From the NCBI GenBank assembly GCA_030512295.1, contig JAULSR010000004.1, positions 2,728,001 through 2,792,000 on the forward strand: DNA of 64,000 nucleotides, in the 5' to 3' direction. The notes beneath the pieces are model-generated. The model made no database searches. It saw only the letters and a list, made by a program, of their open reading frames with translations, and was not told where the DNA came from. Positions within the stretch are counted from its first letter, which is position 1; each line of letters starts with the position of its first letter. Position numbers and translations under genes: made by a program. The DNA comes from Bombardia bombarda (taxonomy: Eukaryota > Ascomycota > Sordariomycetes > Sordariales > Lasiosphaeriaceae). This document shows, piece after piece, positions 45,256-56,407 of the stretch.

Positions 45256-46563
45256 CTACTTCAAGCCCCCCCCAGTAGCCTTCAAAATCGATTCCACCGT
45301 ATCCTTCACACTCCCCTCGAGCCCCCTATACTCAATCCCCAGCACCGTCCTCGATCTCGAGTTATCAAACTTCCAGTGATCTGACGGGAAATCATCCTTA
45401 ATATCTTCTTCCTTGGGCAGCCGGCTCTTCATCATCTCGGGCCATCCCTCCCTGATGATGCCCGCTAGCTTTGGGTTGGAGAAGAAGCCTCCCACAACGT
45501 AAAAGCGCTTCCCTCCTGCCTCTGGGACGAGCAGGGCGCGGACGTGGGCGAGAGCGACATCACGCACGTCGACAAAAGTGAAGACGGGACTGGTGGGGGC
45601 AATCTCTTCTCGCATCTTGCCACGGACTATGTCGTAGATGCGCTGGTTGGACGTGTTGAGGGTGTTGAGCGAGGAGAGGCTGCGGGGGATGGGCCCAAAA
45701 GTGTAGGTGTTGTTGATGGTGGCTATGTCAAAGTGCGGCTTGGCGGTTTCGACAAAGTCCCAGGCTGCCTTTTCGGAGAATTTCTACATCGATGATCGAT
45801 GTCAGGATAACTGGTGGATGATATGGAAAGGGTGTAGTTGAGGATAACTACTGACCTTACTGGCACGATAGGTGTGCATCGGCTCCATTGCTTGCTCCCA
45901 GGTTGTGTCGGCCCAGCTGCTCTCGTCGTAGACCTCGCGGTGGTCATGGGCGTTCAATATCGCTGCCGACGACGACGTGATGACTACCCGCTTGACATTG
46001 GGGGCATGTGTTTTCAGGGACTTGAGGATGCCTGTTGTGCCCTTGATGGCAGGGTCGAGACAGTCGCGAACCGGGTCGTCGAAGTAGAGCTGGTAGGGGG
46101 AGGCGGTGTGGACGACATAGTCAAAGGGCGGGTCGGCTTGAACCACCTGGTTTATTGTGTCAGCCATCATGGAGACTGGTATCAAATGAGGTAGGTCGTA
46201 TCTCTCACCTTGTCAAATGCACCGTCCTTGGCAATGTTCTCGACCACGACATATGAGATGCGCTTCCCTAGGGCGCTGTCAATGGACTTGACGATGCGCT
46301 CCCCCTTTTCTCTGGAGCGCGCTGTGACGACCACTTCAAAGCTAGGCAATGTCAGTTTCTGTACATGGTTCTGAGGGAAGAAATGCTTACCCATGATCCA
46401 GCAAGCAATCAAGGACATGTGAGGCGATGAAGCCGCTTCCACCCGTCAAAAGCACCTTGCCCTTGGTGGGGGGTTTGCATCTGCAGTGTTTGGGGTCACC
46501 GTCATTTTTCGTTTGGTATACAGTTCTGCTGCAATGTCGAGATGTATAAACAATATCTTTCAT
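45256..46563 (-). CDS. Extended SDR reductase (Gre2 / dihydroflavonol-reductase type)
   Basis: Four exons (46563-46391, 46341-46209, 46146-45856, 45783-45256) give about 374 residues; introns of 49, 62 and 72 bases have canonical ends and matching phases. The Rossmann NAD(P) motif VLLTGGSGFIASHVLDCLL starts the fold. An Arg-containing turn (VVVTARSREKGERIV) suggests NADPH. DYVVHTASPYQ, VKRVVITSSSAAIL and the catalytic YRASK (Tyr-x3-Lys) follow, and VFTFVDVRDVALAHVRALL comes near the end. The family reduces carbonyls such as methylglyoxal, ketones or flavonoids in the cytosol. The substrate cannot be told. The first 30 or so residues before the Rossmann strand are unusual for the family, so the true start may be downstream or spliced differently. 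It is divergent from a FAD monooxygenase. Confidence 0.85.
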
Positions 46564-47145
46564 CAACGTAAGCAAAATTTGAAATGACTGACCGCTCTTT
46601 TAACTGATTTGACCGAAACCGCGACAGAGGTCAGCTATTTAACGAGCAACCAACACGAATCGTTTGGGAGACCGACCGACGACCGACGGGAGGGCTAACG
46701 ACTCGTTTTTAACTGTCGGCGCGGGTTAGGTGAGACGGTCGGACATGGCGTCGGCGCCGGTATCCAATTTAACAACTGGTTGGGTTGCACGACAAACATG
46801 TCCATGTCGTGTCTCGGGGGTCCGTCGGACATGCTGTATCTGGCTTCCCCACCCGGCTTCCGGAATATGATGGACGGGTGGTAACCTAGTCTGAAGAAAG
46901 ATACAGATGCCGTTCTATTCTGACGGGACTTTACTAACGTAGGCAAGTCCGTTTTATTTGAATATTTCTCTGTCTGGCATCCTCAAAGGGGTGGTGGCCC
47001 TGAGGGATTCGAATCGCTGCAGCATCGAAGCGGACCTACGCAGAAGAAGACATTTTGTTGCCCCTCCCGAACCGCCATCAGCATTAACGATTTCATCATC
47101 ACCAATCACCACCAACAAGGAAACACCGATTCTCGACATCCCAAC
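46564..47145. other. Shared divergent promoter region
   Basis: This interval separates the minus-strand SDR gene and the plus-strand FAD monooxygenase. It contains a tight cluster of CGAC words (about 46666-46690), which could bind a Zn2Cys6 regulator. No gene inside is supported. Confidence 0.45.
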
Positions 47146-48486
47146 ATGCCAGCCGCCACCAATCCCCAACAGGATGGCCTCCGCATCGCCATCGTCGGCG
47201 CAGGCATCACAGGCGTCAACCTAGCCCTAGGCCTGCAAGCCCGCCACATCTCCTTCACCATCTATGAGCGCGCGCCCTCGTTCCGCGAGATCGGCGCCGG
47301 CATCGGCTTCTCGCCCAACGCAGAGCGCGCCATGGGGCTGCTCAACCCCGCCGTCGTGGCCGCCTACAAGCGCGTCGCCAACCCCAACGGCGAGGACTTC
47401 TTCCAGTGGGTAGACGGCTTTGCGACAGACGAGCTCATGTACAAGCTACACGTCGGCAAGGACGGCTTCCAAGGGGGCAGAAGGTCAGACATCCTCGACG
47501 AGTGGGCCAAGCTGGTCCCTTCCGAGTCTGTCAAATTCAGCAAGGAAGTCAACACTGTCCAAGACGAAGACGACGGCAGTCTGACCATCCGCTTCAAAGA
47601 CGGCGCCTCCACAAACGCAGACGTGCTCATCGGCTGCGACGGCATCCGCAGTCGCATCCGCCAGCTCATCCTCCCTTCCTCACCGGCAGCGGCGATCCCC
47701 CATTACTCGTCCAAATTCTGCTACCGCGCGCTGGTCCCCATGCCCCCCGCCGTCGCGGCTTTGGGCCCTCACCGCGCAGGCACCCGCTTCATGTACAACG
47801 GCCCGGACGCGCACCTCATCACGTACCCCGTCGGCGGCAATAGCGTGCTCAACATCCTCGTCGTGCTGTCTGATACCCAGCCTTGGCCCGACCCGCATAA
47901 GCACACCGCCCCGGGGAGTAAGAAGGAGGTGGTCGACGCTTTTGCCGGGTGGTGCCCCACAGTGAGGAGGATTGTCGATTTGTTGCCCGAGGAGATGGAC
48001 AAGTGGGCGATTTTCGACATGGCGGAGCATCCTGCATCGACATATGTCAAGGGCAGGATGTGTGTAGCCGGGGACGCGGCGCACGCGACGGGGCCGCATC
48101 TTGGCGCGGGAGGGGGGATGGGGGTTGAGGATGCGCTGGTGCTGGCGGCAGTGTTAGAGGCTGTGGCAAATGATATGGCGGCAGGGAGTGGGGAGAAAGA
48201 AAAGTTGAGGAAGTCAGAGATGGTGGAGGCTGCGCTGAGGGCGTATAACAATGTTCGGTATGAACGGACACAGGCCGTTGTACGGGCGACGAGAGATGCG
48301 GTGGACTTGTTTCAGTGGCAGGATGGTGAGGTGGGGAGTGATGCTGAGAAATTTGGGAGGGAGATTACATGGCGGTTTAAGGATATTTGGGAGTATGACG
48401 TGGAGGGGATGGTGAAGGAGGCGGTTGCCAAGTCCCGGGGATCTGATAAGAAGGCCATAATTAATGGGCAAGCTGATTGGCGGTAA
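47146..48486 (+). CDS. FAD-dependent monooxygenase, salicylate-hydroxylase type
   Basis: One intronless exon encodes 446 residues, the normal length for group A aromatic hydroxylases. The ADP-binding fingerprint LRIAIVGAGITGVNLALGLQ lies at about residues 12-31. FREIGAGIGFSPNAERAM follows (the family's IGAGI motif). The DG motif is ADVLIGCDGIRSRIR, and the second FAD contact is MCVAGDAAHATGPHLGAG (GD motif). The C-terminal helical part ends in a charged tail. Such enzymes hydroxylate, often with decarboxylation, salicylate-like aromatics using NAD(P)H and O2. The actual substrate is not readable from sequence. The gene is divergent from the SDR reductase, so a small catabolic or tailoring pair is possible. 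Confidence 0.9.
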   Translation: MPAATNPQQDGLRIAIVGAGITGVNLALGLQARHISFTIYERAPSFREIGAGIGFSPNAERAMGLLNPAVVAAYKRVANPNGEDFFQWVDGFATDELMYKLHVGKDGFQGGRRSDILDEWAKLVPSESVKFSKEVNTVQDEDDGSLTIRFKDGASTNADVLIGCDGIRSRIRQLILPSSPAAAIPHYSSKFCYRALVPMPPAVAALGPHRAGTRFMYNGPDAHLITYPVGGNSVLNILVVLSDTQPWPDPHKHTAPGSKKEVVDAFAGWCPTVRRIVDLLPEEMDKWAIFDMAEHPASTYVKGRMCVAGDAAHATGPHLGAGGGMGVEDALVLAAVLEAVANDMAAGSGEKEKLRKSEMVEAALRAYNNVRYERTQAVVRATRDAVDLFQWQDGEVGSDAEKFGREITWRFKDIWEYDVEGMVKEAVAKSRGSDKKAIINGQADWR

Positions 48487-49402
48487 TTGTTTCGTTGACA
48501 GTTCATTGATCTGTAGCAAAAACGTGGTGCATTTTGACAGGGTGTAGAGCCTGGTGATAAAACGAATTCAAAGACTGGGTGGGCCCAGAAATTGGATGAT
48601 CTTGTGATTAGTCCATTGTGCGTGTTCTGTGGTTGATATTCTGTAGCAGGTTCGACCGCCGGTGTCCTGTTGTCCCTTCCTGACAAGACTTGCCCGTGTG
48701 TAACCCGATTGACTACAGTACTAAAAGTGTAGAATCGTTACTAATCACACCCAAGAAATTTCAAGGAAATGATAGGAAGTGTTGAGACCCAATAGATACT
48801 GTTGTCTCCCGATGTCGGCCAACGGGTATTGCCGGGACAAGTATTTCGTATTGTATTTGTCAGTGGGCCAGTGAGAGCACAGGCCACCTACCCAGCACCT
48901 CTTGCTCCCAGGCCCAGACCAGCCAGATCGCACCTTCCTCAATCTTCCAACACGCCATTGGAGACATCTGCAGATCAATCAGAAATCAAATAAAGAAATC
49001 AAAGGCCTGGCTGCCATTCTTGGCTCCCCGATCATCAATCTCTCTCCGATAGACTTTTTCAATGGCAGCCACGCATTGCTTGAGAGGATCCGGTCCAAGC
49101 GTCATCGCTTGCAGTTGCATGTGTTCTAGTCTGGAGCGCGATGGCTTCTGAGCGTTGCCATATCCGGACTGTTGACTGTTGTCTAGTGCTTTCGAGCCAG
49201 AAACACCAAAGCGATGGAGTCACAAAACGTGTGGGGCCCATGAGTCATTTTCATAATTTTGCGAGTATATGAAGCTCGTCAACGTTCATGATACACAGTA
49301 AAAAACTATCATCCATCACCCTTCTCGACCGACACCAGCGGACGATCCAGTCTCCACCATTCAACATCATCACAGTTTCCATATCAGCTTCCAATCACCA
49401 AG
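48487..49402. other. Intergenic
   Basis: No gene recognised. The last 150 bases are C/A-rich leader of the PLP enzyme gene. Confidence 0.4.
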
Positions 49403-50828
49403 ATGGGCGACAACACCATCACTCTCCCCGTGAGGGAAAAACAGCCCCTCGAGTTTGGCAGTGCACTCAAAGAGCTCTTTCTCTTTGACCCAACCTACCG
49501 CAACCTCAACCACGGTATTTACCCCCTTCTCTCCTCCACCCCACCACCCACAACACACAAACTAACCCACCCACCACACCCCCCAGGCTCCTTCGGCACC
49601 ATCCCCCGCGCCATCCAAACCGCCCTCCGCGGCTACCAAGACCTCGTCGAGTCCCGCCCGGACCAATTCATCCGCTACGACTTCCCCCTGCTCATCGACG
49701 AGTCCCGCGCCGCCGTGGCCGCCGTCCTGCGCGTGCCCACGCCCACCGTCGTCTTCGTCAGCAACGCCACCCTCGGCGTCAACACGGTGCTGCACAACCC
49801 GCTCTGGGCCGCCGACGGCCGCGACGAGATCCTGTATTTCGACACCATCTACGGCGCCTGCGGCAAGACCATCGACCACGTCGTCGCCACGCGCCACGGG
49901 CTCGTCACCTCGCGCTGCATCGCCCCCACCTACCCCTGCGCCGACGCCGACATCGTGTCCGCATTCCGCGCTGCTGTGGCCGCGTCCGAGAGCGAGGGCA
50001 AGCGGCCGAGGCTGTGCGTGTTTGACGTCGTGTCCTCGCTGCCCGGCGTGCGGTTCCCGTTTGAAGCGATCACGGCGGCGTGTCGCGAGCTGGGGGTGCT
50101 GTCGCTGGTGGACGGCGCGCAGGGGGTCGGCATGGTGGATCTGGATCTGGGCAAGCTGGACCCGGACTTCTTTGTGAGCAACTGCCACAAGTGGCTGCAC
50201 TCGCCGCGCGGGTGCGCCGTCTTTTACGTCCCGGTGCGCAACCAGCACTTGATAACAACGACGCTGCCGACGTCGTGGGGGTACCAGTCGGGCAAGGTGA
50301 GCGTGCTGCCGCCGCCTGCGCCGGGCAAGTCGGCGTTTGTGAGCAGCTTTGAGTTTGTCGGCACGCTGGATAATAGCCCGTATCTGTGCGTCAAGGATGC
50401 GATTCGCTGGAGGGAGGAGGTGTTGGGTGGGGAGGAGAGGATTGTCAAGTATCAGATTGAGCTGGCGAAGTCGGGGGGAAGAGGGTGGCGGAGATTCTGG
50501 GGACGGAGGTGATGGAGAATGAGGAGGGCACGCTGGGGAGTGTGCGATGGTGAATGTCGCGCTGTCGCTGGCGGTTGAGGGGGAGGTGGGTGAGGAGTTG
50601 AAGGGCTTGCCGACGGTGGAGAAGAGCGAGGCGCTGGATGTGACGAATTGGGTGCAGAAGACGCTGATTGCGGATTACAAGACGTTTGCTCCGCTGTTTG
50701 TATACCGCGGGCGGTATTGGGCGAGATTAAGCGCCCAGGTGTATTTGGATGGGGAGGACTTTGAGTGGGTGGGGCATAAGTTGAAGGAGGTGGTTGAGAG
50801 GGCGGCGAAGGGGGAGTTTAAGCAATAG
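49403..50828 (+). CDS. PLP enzyme, class V aminotransferase fold (LolT / Egt2-like); two frameshifts
   Basis: Exon 1 (49403-49514) and exon 2 (49587-50828) join across a 72-base intron (divisible by three, GTATTT to CCCAG, restoring LNHG-SFGTIP). The fold-type I motifs are clear: VFVSNATLGVNTVL, ILYFDTIYGACGKTIDHV, LSLVDGAQGVGMVDLDLG (PLP Asp) and FVSNCHKWLHSPRG with the Schiff-base Lys. The family includes isopenicillin-N-epimerase-like enzymes and hercynylcysteine sulfoxide lyase (ergothioneine). As written the frame breaks twice, in a G6 run (50473-50478) and a G4 run (50535-50538). Adding one G to each restores 451 residues through MVNVALSL to FKQ. Both breaks are the same kind, so consensus error is more likely than gene death. 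Confidence 0.82.
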
Positions 50829-51188
50829 GGGTTGAATGTTTGGTTGGCATCTGATATTGGATATGCTTGAGTTAGGGCCTGTGTGTGGGCCTTTGTCGGC
50901 AGTTTTTCAACATGCAAATACTTTAGTAGTCATTCATCATCAAACGTCGTGATGATGTACCTAGTAGAGAGAAAGGGGTTCGTGTATAGGCCTACCTATG
51001 TTTACCTTGCGACTGATATATGTCTTTTCATTAAATGCAATAACATAAATCCCCGCAATGGCTTCCAACACCCTCCATCTAACCCGTCAATGTTGAGGTC
51101 ATCCAAAATCCCATATGCAACCTCCTCTTTATCCCCAGACGTTCGATACCCTAAATACCCAAACCAAACATCCTTCATCACCTGTGTA
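50829..51188. other. Region between convergent genes
   Basis: Holds the 3' ends of the PLP-enzyme and gluconokinase genes. No other feature is seen. Confidence 0.4.
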
Positions 51189-51998
51189 CTACACTGTTGA
51201 AGACACACTAGTAGACGGCGGTACCTTGTCCTCCTCCTCCTCCTCCTCCCCCTCCTCCTCCTCCTCCTCCTCAAAAACCCACCCCTCCTTTCTCATCACG
51301 TCCCTCACCGCCGCCATCATCAGCTCCTCCGTCTGCTGCCTCCATCCCTCGCAGCTGACGGTAACTACATCCTCCTCGCCACTCGTCGGCCTCTCCAGCA
51401 CCTCAAACTGCGAGCTCACCAGATTCTCCTTGGCAAAATGCCCCTTGCGGCGCTCCGTCCGCTCCGTTAGCGTCTCCTCGGACCCTTCGAAAAAGACGAA
51501 CCGCACGCGGAGGTTCTTGCGCTCCGTGTCGGCCCCGGCGCCGCGCAACACGTCGCGGTACTGGCGCTTGAGTGCCGAGCACGTCATGACCTTGTGCGGG
51601 GACTCGCCTGCCGCCGGCTCGGCCGTCTCGAGGGCTTGTAGTTTTTGCAGCCAGCCGGCGCGGTCGTCGTCGGTGAGAGGCTGGCCGGCCTTCATTTTTT
51701 CGACGGAGGCGGGGGGTGGTACTAAGTCAGATCAGTATCTTGCTTTGCTGGAGTTTCAAGGGAATCCTACGTTGTCACCCTCGATATAGGTGAAGTTGAG
51801 GTTCTTGGCTAGAGCCTTGGCATGGGTCGTCTTGCCGCAGCCTGTCGGACCAATGAGGAACCACACCCAGCGGGGTGCTTCTCTTTCATCTTGCGGTTGC
51901 CCCTTTTGTTCAACTTGTGGTTGTTGATCTTGCCGGGGTTCTTGGGCTGGTGCGCTAAGGGCGCTGTCGGGTTGGTAGTCGCCCATATTGGTGGTCAT
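51189..51998 (-). CDS. Gluconokinase (one frameshift)
   Basis: Exons 51998-51771 and 51721-51189 join across a 49-base intron (GTAGGA to TTAG). After a disordered Gln/Pro-rich N-terminal extension of about 45 residues, the P-loop WFLIGPTGCGKTTHAKALA appears. YIEGDNYHPPASVEKMKAGQ follows (split by the intron), then PLTDDDRAGWL and TCSALKRQYRDVLR. These are signatures of GntK-type gluconokinase, which phosphorylates gluconate for the pentose-phosphate pathway. The frame is off by one in a G6 run (51711-51716), and one more base restores 253 residues. The C-terminus has a poly-Glu tail (EEEEEEEGEEEEEE), coded by a GGA/TCC microsatellite, that ordinary GntK enzymes lack. Confidence 0.83.
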
Positions 51999-53195
51999 GT
52001 TAGCGGGGTGAATTGCTGGCTAGGTGGACAGAGCGGTTGGGTTCGCAAAACTGAAGAAAGTTCTTGGTAGTCAATAAATTCGATTTAAACTTCCCGGTTG
52101 TCTTCCTGTCACCATCTGCGGATTTACCTCGAGTAAGTTTACCTCGAGTAAGTAAGAGTAAGTTTAGAATAGGATTCATTGTGGTCTCGTGACGTCAGTC
52201 AGATGACATTCTGTGTTTGTTGCGGGCAGGAAGAAGCATAACAAGGAGGCCTCAATTCCACCAAACCTAAACTGGACTGGTGTGCTTTGATGTGATGTGA
52301 ATCATGAATGGCTTTGTTCCACTGATAGTCTCATAGCAAGGGAAATGAACAAGATACGCATGCACCCTGTCTTCCTGCTCCGATGTTGAGGATTAGTCAT
52401 CCCTGTTAGTCATCCAGCCGTCACCAACTTCGGCATCTTGTTGTTCCGCTTGCTTTGTACGTATTGTCGATATTTTCGGCGCGCAGATTAGCCTAGAATA
52501 CACACACATCTTCGCAGACCCTGAACCGGCCCAACATCCGAGAGTCCGGTACAAAACAGCACTGCTTTTTTGGTCCCGGCAGAGGGCAATAAAAAGCATA
52601 GACCATCTAATGCCGTGGTGGTTGTCATCCAGACCCGTTTAGGGGGGCCACACAAGACAGCGTCTGGGCGTGCCTGGAAGGACGGCGTGGAAAGGGCAAT
52701 GATTCTCGGGTCCAAACCCACATAGCGGCACCTAAGCTTCTCCAACGGCACCAAAAAATACGACCACGACAGGTAAAAGGAGGAGGGGACTGAAGACATT
52801 ATATGATGCTCGTTAGTTCCTAAAACTGTACAAGTCCTTTTATGCATCGAAGTTAATGGTGTTTTAAATAAGATGGGGCGTGTTAACCTGAGTCAGTAGT
52901 CTGCTGCGTTGCTGTCTGCCCGCGTCGATCGTCTATGCTTTTTGATCCCTCCGTCGGAACGTAAAATGCAGTGCTATGTGGGTTAGTTGGGTCCAAGGCA
53001 TTTTGACGTCCCACTGTCTCCGCAAAACGGGCGCTTACCTGCATCTCAGTCCTCCTATTACAGGGGACGTAAGCAGCAACATCCGTTGGATCCAACTGAA
53101 TGCGTACAAGATATTTAGGTTCCACCCCATTGCCCGTGTTCTTTCTTTGATTCACCCCATTGCATGTATACACCGTCTCCTACTTCTACAAAACA
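51999..53195. other. Intergenic; start of duplicated unit
   Basis: A 14-base phrase (TTACCTCGAGTAAG) is directly repeated at about 52124-52152. From 52987 the sequence matches 54604 onwards: it is the 5' flank of the tandem kinase-like duplication. Confidence 0.5.
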
Positions 53196-54056
53196 ATGTC
53201 GAGCAAACCAGGGTCAGGCAATCGATTCCGGGGCAAATTCGACTTCATCTGTTGGAACCCTACCAGCCATGTAATCGCGGTTACGGGAACCACCAAATTT
53301 GTCTACAAGTGTCAGGCCCTCTTCACCAATGGCGCCGTGATTGACGTGCGCACCCATGCAGCGCCCGGCTCGCTTGAGCACGAAGCAGCCGTTTACAAAA
53401 GGCTCGGAGACCACCCGCGCATCACTAAGTACTATGGAGTCGGTGAAATAACGCCTAACATCAAGGCCATCATTCTCGAGCGCTCCAGCATTGGATGTCC
53501 ACGTGAACACACCCAGTTCCGTCAAGATGATCCTCCTCCTCTGATGGCCGTCCGACCGCGCATGGCCCAAGACTTTGCCGAGGGCGTTGCTCACATGCAT
53601 GCCTGCGGTGTCATATGGTGCGATATATCGACTCGCAACGCCCTCCTCTTCACCGAAGACGACTGGCGGCTGAAGCTATGCGATTTCGGCACAGCCCAGT
53701 TCAAGAACGCCGAGACAGATCAGTATGATCTTGGCAAGGGGCTCTACGAGACGACGTACTAACTGCCTCCGCGGGGCAGACATCACAGGGAACTGCCACC
53801 CATCACCGAAGAGCTCTGTGCCCTGGGCTCCGCTATCTTCGAGCTAACCGAGTGGAAAATGCCTTACCACGGGATGGATAAGTCGGAAGCCGATCTTAAG
53901 TTTCTCAAAGACGAGCTGCCAGAGCCAAGCCAAGACAATCCGGCTCGTGACATCATACAACGCTGCTGGCAGGAGGAGTACGAGTCGGCGGCGGACATTA
54001 TTCGGGATCTTGAGGAGGTCAGGTCATCATGGCCTGTTTTGAGTGGTGATCAATAG
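53196..54056 (+). pseudogene. Kinase-like gene, copy 1, broken by one stop
   Basis: From the ATG at 53196 the frame matches copy 2 along its whole length (287 codons) and is broken only by TAA at 53760-53762, where copy 2 has TCA (ETTY-stop-LPPRG against EITYSLPPRG). Kinase-fold marks before the break are RLGDHPRITKYYGVGEI, GVIWCDISTRN (catalytic-loop Asp and Asn) and KLCDFGTAQF (DFG). The ATP-anchoring Lys region reads AVIDVRTH where copy 2 has AVVAKTTF, so Lys appears lost. The stop falls before the last helices of the C-lobe. A truncated product of 188 residues would lack the substrate-binding end. Most likely a dying paralog. Confidence 0.75.
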
Positions 54057-54841
54057 TTTACCGTAGTAGGCACCCAATTCGAAAATCTCGTCTTTCACTG
54101 TTGCGAAGTAGTTCTAGACTTTTACACATCAGACCATGAGTGGGTACTATGTGTCGCGGCTCCTTAGAATAATTGATCTTAGAGTATATGCTAACTAGCG
54201 TAACGTGTTTATATATACTTAAGATAATATAATTTAAACTTTAAGTATATATTATATTAAATTAAAAAAAAATTTCCTTGTAAGGACATCCCCAAGGACA
54301 TCCCCAAGCACGTGCTCAAGCACATGCCAGAAGCGTCCCCAAGGACATGCCAGTTATCCCACCATCTTTGTATATAAGCAGCGGCCCTCGCCCACCTTCC
54401 GTTGCGAGGGCCAGGTTGAAGTCTTACGCCAATACTAGTCATTGCTCGCCTTCCCAGTTATCTTCATTGTGACCACCTTGATCAGGCGTACCTGCCTTCT
54501 CTTACATGACGAAAATCACATCCATGTCTTCAGTCACTCTTTTGACCTGCCGTGGTCGTATTTTCTGGTGCCGTTGGGTGCCATTGCGCCCTGTTGACGC
54601 TAATTGGGTCCAAGGCATTTTGAGGTTTCACTGTCTCCGCAAAGCGGGCGCTTACTTGCATCTCAGTCTCCTTGCTACAGGGGACATAAGCAGCAACACC
54701 CAAGGGGCACTAACATTTTGCATCGAACGGGTATGGGATCCAACTAAAAGCGTACAAGATATTTAGGTTCCACCATTACCCGTCTTCTTTTTTTGATCCA
54801 TTCCGTTGCATCTATACACTTTCTCCTTCATCTACAAAACA
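54057..54841. other. Spacer between kinase-like copies, AT-rich patch
   Basis: From about 54180 to 54275 the sequence is almost pure A/T. It is followed (54283-54345) by short direct repeats of CAAGGACATCCC and CAAGCACATGCC type. From 54604 it is the 5' flank of copy 2. Confidence 0.6.
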
Positions 54842-55699
54842 ATGTCGGGCAAACCAGGGTCAGGTAATCCAGTGCGGGGCAAATTGGATATTATCTGTCA
54901 AACCCCAACCAACTTCATCATCGCGGTTCCGGAAACCAACAATCTCGTCTTCAAATGCCAGTCCCTCTATACCAATAACGCCGTGGTTGCCAAGACCACT
55001 TTCACAAACCCAGGCGCGATCGAATACGAAGCAGCCATCTACGAAAGACTCGGAGACCACCCGCGCATCACCAAGTGCTATGGAGTCGGTGAAATAGCGC
55101 CCAACATCAAGGCCCTGATTCTCGAGCGCTCCAGCATTGGCTGTCTACGCGAATATACTGTAAAGCACTTGAATGATCCTCACCCTCCGATGGCTGCTCG
55201 ACTGCGCATGGTCCAAGACTTTGCTGAGGGCGTTGCTCACCTCCACGCCTGCGGTGTTATTTGGTGCGATACGTCGCCTCGCAATACCCTCCTCTTCACT
55301 GAGGACTGGCGGCTGAAGCTTTGCGACTTCGGCACAGCCCAGTTCAAGGACGTTGTGAAAGACCAGTATGAGCCGGGCAAGGGAATGTATGAGATAACGT
55401 ATTCACTGCCTCCGCGGGGCAGAGAGGGGGACAAAGAGCTGCCGCCCATGGCCGAAGAGCTCTTTGCTCTGGGCTCCGCCATCTTCGAGATAACTGAGTG
55501 GAAAATGCCCTACTTCGAAGAGGGTGAGCTAATTGCGGATACCAAATATTTCCACGACGAACTGCCAGAGCCAAGCCAAGACAACCCGGCTCGTGACATC
55601 ATACGAAAGTGCTGGCAGGAGGAGTACGAGGCGGTGGTGGACGTCATTCGGGACCTTGAGGTGGTCAGGTCATCGTGGCCCATTTTGAGCATTCAATAG
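54842..55699 (+). CDS. Small protein-kinase-like protein, copy 2
   Basis: One exon encodes 285 residues, about the size of an isolated kinase domain. There is no usual Gly-rich loop. Lys51 (AVVAKTTF) and Glu61/63 (IEYEAAIYERL) are the likely salt-bridge pair. The catalytic loop is GVIWCDTSPRNTLLF (Asp143, Asn148), with CD replacing the usual RD, and CDFGTAQ holds Asp162. The APE region is replaced by SLPPRGREGDKELPP. The C-lobe has ELFALGSAIFEITEWKMPY, the WxxG-like helix of real kinases. Catalytic residues are present, so it may be active, of the fungal-specific divergent kinase type found in expanded families. Substrate unknown. Confidence 0.8.
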   Translation: MSGKPGSGNPVRGKLDIICQTPTNFIIAVPETNNLVFKCQSLYTNNAVVAKTTFTNPGAIEYEAAIYERLGDHPRITKCYGVGEIAPNIKALILERSSIGCLREYTVKHLNDPHPPMAARLRMVQDFAEGVAHLHACGVIWCDTSPRNTLLFTEDWRLKLCDFGTAQFKDVVKDQYEPGKGMYEITYSLPPRGREGDKELPPMAEELFALGSAIFEITEWKMPYFEEGELIADTKYFHDELPEPSQDNPARDIIRKCWQEEYEAVVDVIRDLEVVRSSWPILSIQ

Positions 55700-56407
55700 T
55701 TTAGACAGACAGCGCAATCCTAGTCTTAAACAGATGATAGTTCAATATCCACTTTTCTCCCACTTGATAAAGCCTTACTCGCCCTCGTTGGCGCTAGTTT
55801 TGGTGAATATCTCATTCCGTGACCGTCACTACATTCAAGTCTCCATGTAGTTTAGCCTCAAATTTACCTTGACAGGGAGAGACTATCTATCAACATGGTA
55901 ATGAAGTCCCTGGGCGCTACAAGGACCCAGGCTGGTCTTGTTGGCTCAGCAGTACTGATCAGTCGGGCGTAGAGCCTTTACGAATCCCCGTCATAGTTAG
56001 CAGATGATCAGGTTCGCCGTGCATCCGACCCGCAGTGCTGCCTCTCAATGTAACCAACCGAGGCGTTTATCTTCGCGTCAAAAGTCGGGCTCGGCGAGGT
56101 TTGAAGCTGATAGGCTAACATGATCATGATTTGTGAGTCAGGCGGCTCATGTTCTTGCAAACTACAAGGCTTCATGTCGATATGATTTGAAATACTGGTG
56201 ATGACCCTAGATGAGCTAGGCAGGCAGGGTGTGTTGAGAGATGGTTGGAAATTACATGATAAAAGGCCAAGAACATCGTCTTCTTGTCCTACTACCTTCA
56301 CCAGACCATCACCCATCCATCTACTCTCAACGCCAGTTAACCCTTTACCTTTACTCCCACCATCCTCACAAAACACACCATTACATACCATCCACCAGTT
56401 CTTTACA
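55700..56407. other. Intergenic
   Basis: No gene recognised. The stretch 56270-56400 is a C-rich leader of the next small ORF. Confidence 0.4.

Larger units (their letters stand above)
52987..55699 (+). repeat. Tandem duplication of a kinase-like gene with 5' flank
   Basis: Unit 1 (52987-54056) and unit 2 (54604-55699) share the phrase GGGTCCAAGGCATTTTGA, then a leader, then a full-length homologous coding region in the same orientation. The flanks and coding parts have diverged by many substitutions and small indels, so the duplication is not very recent. Confidence 0.85.
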
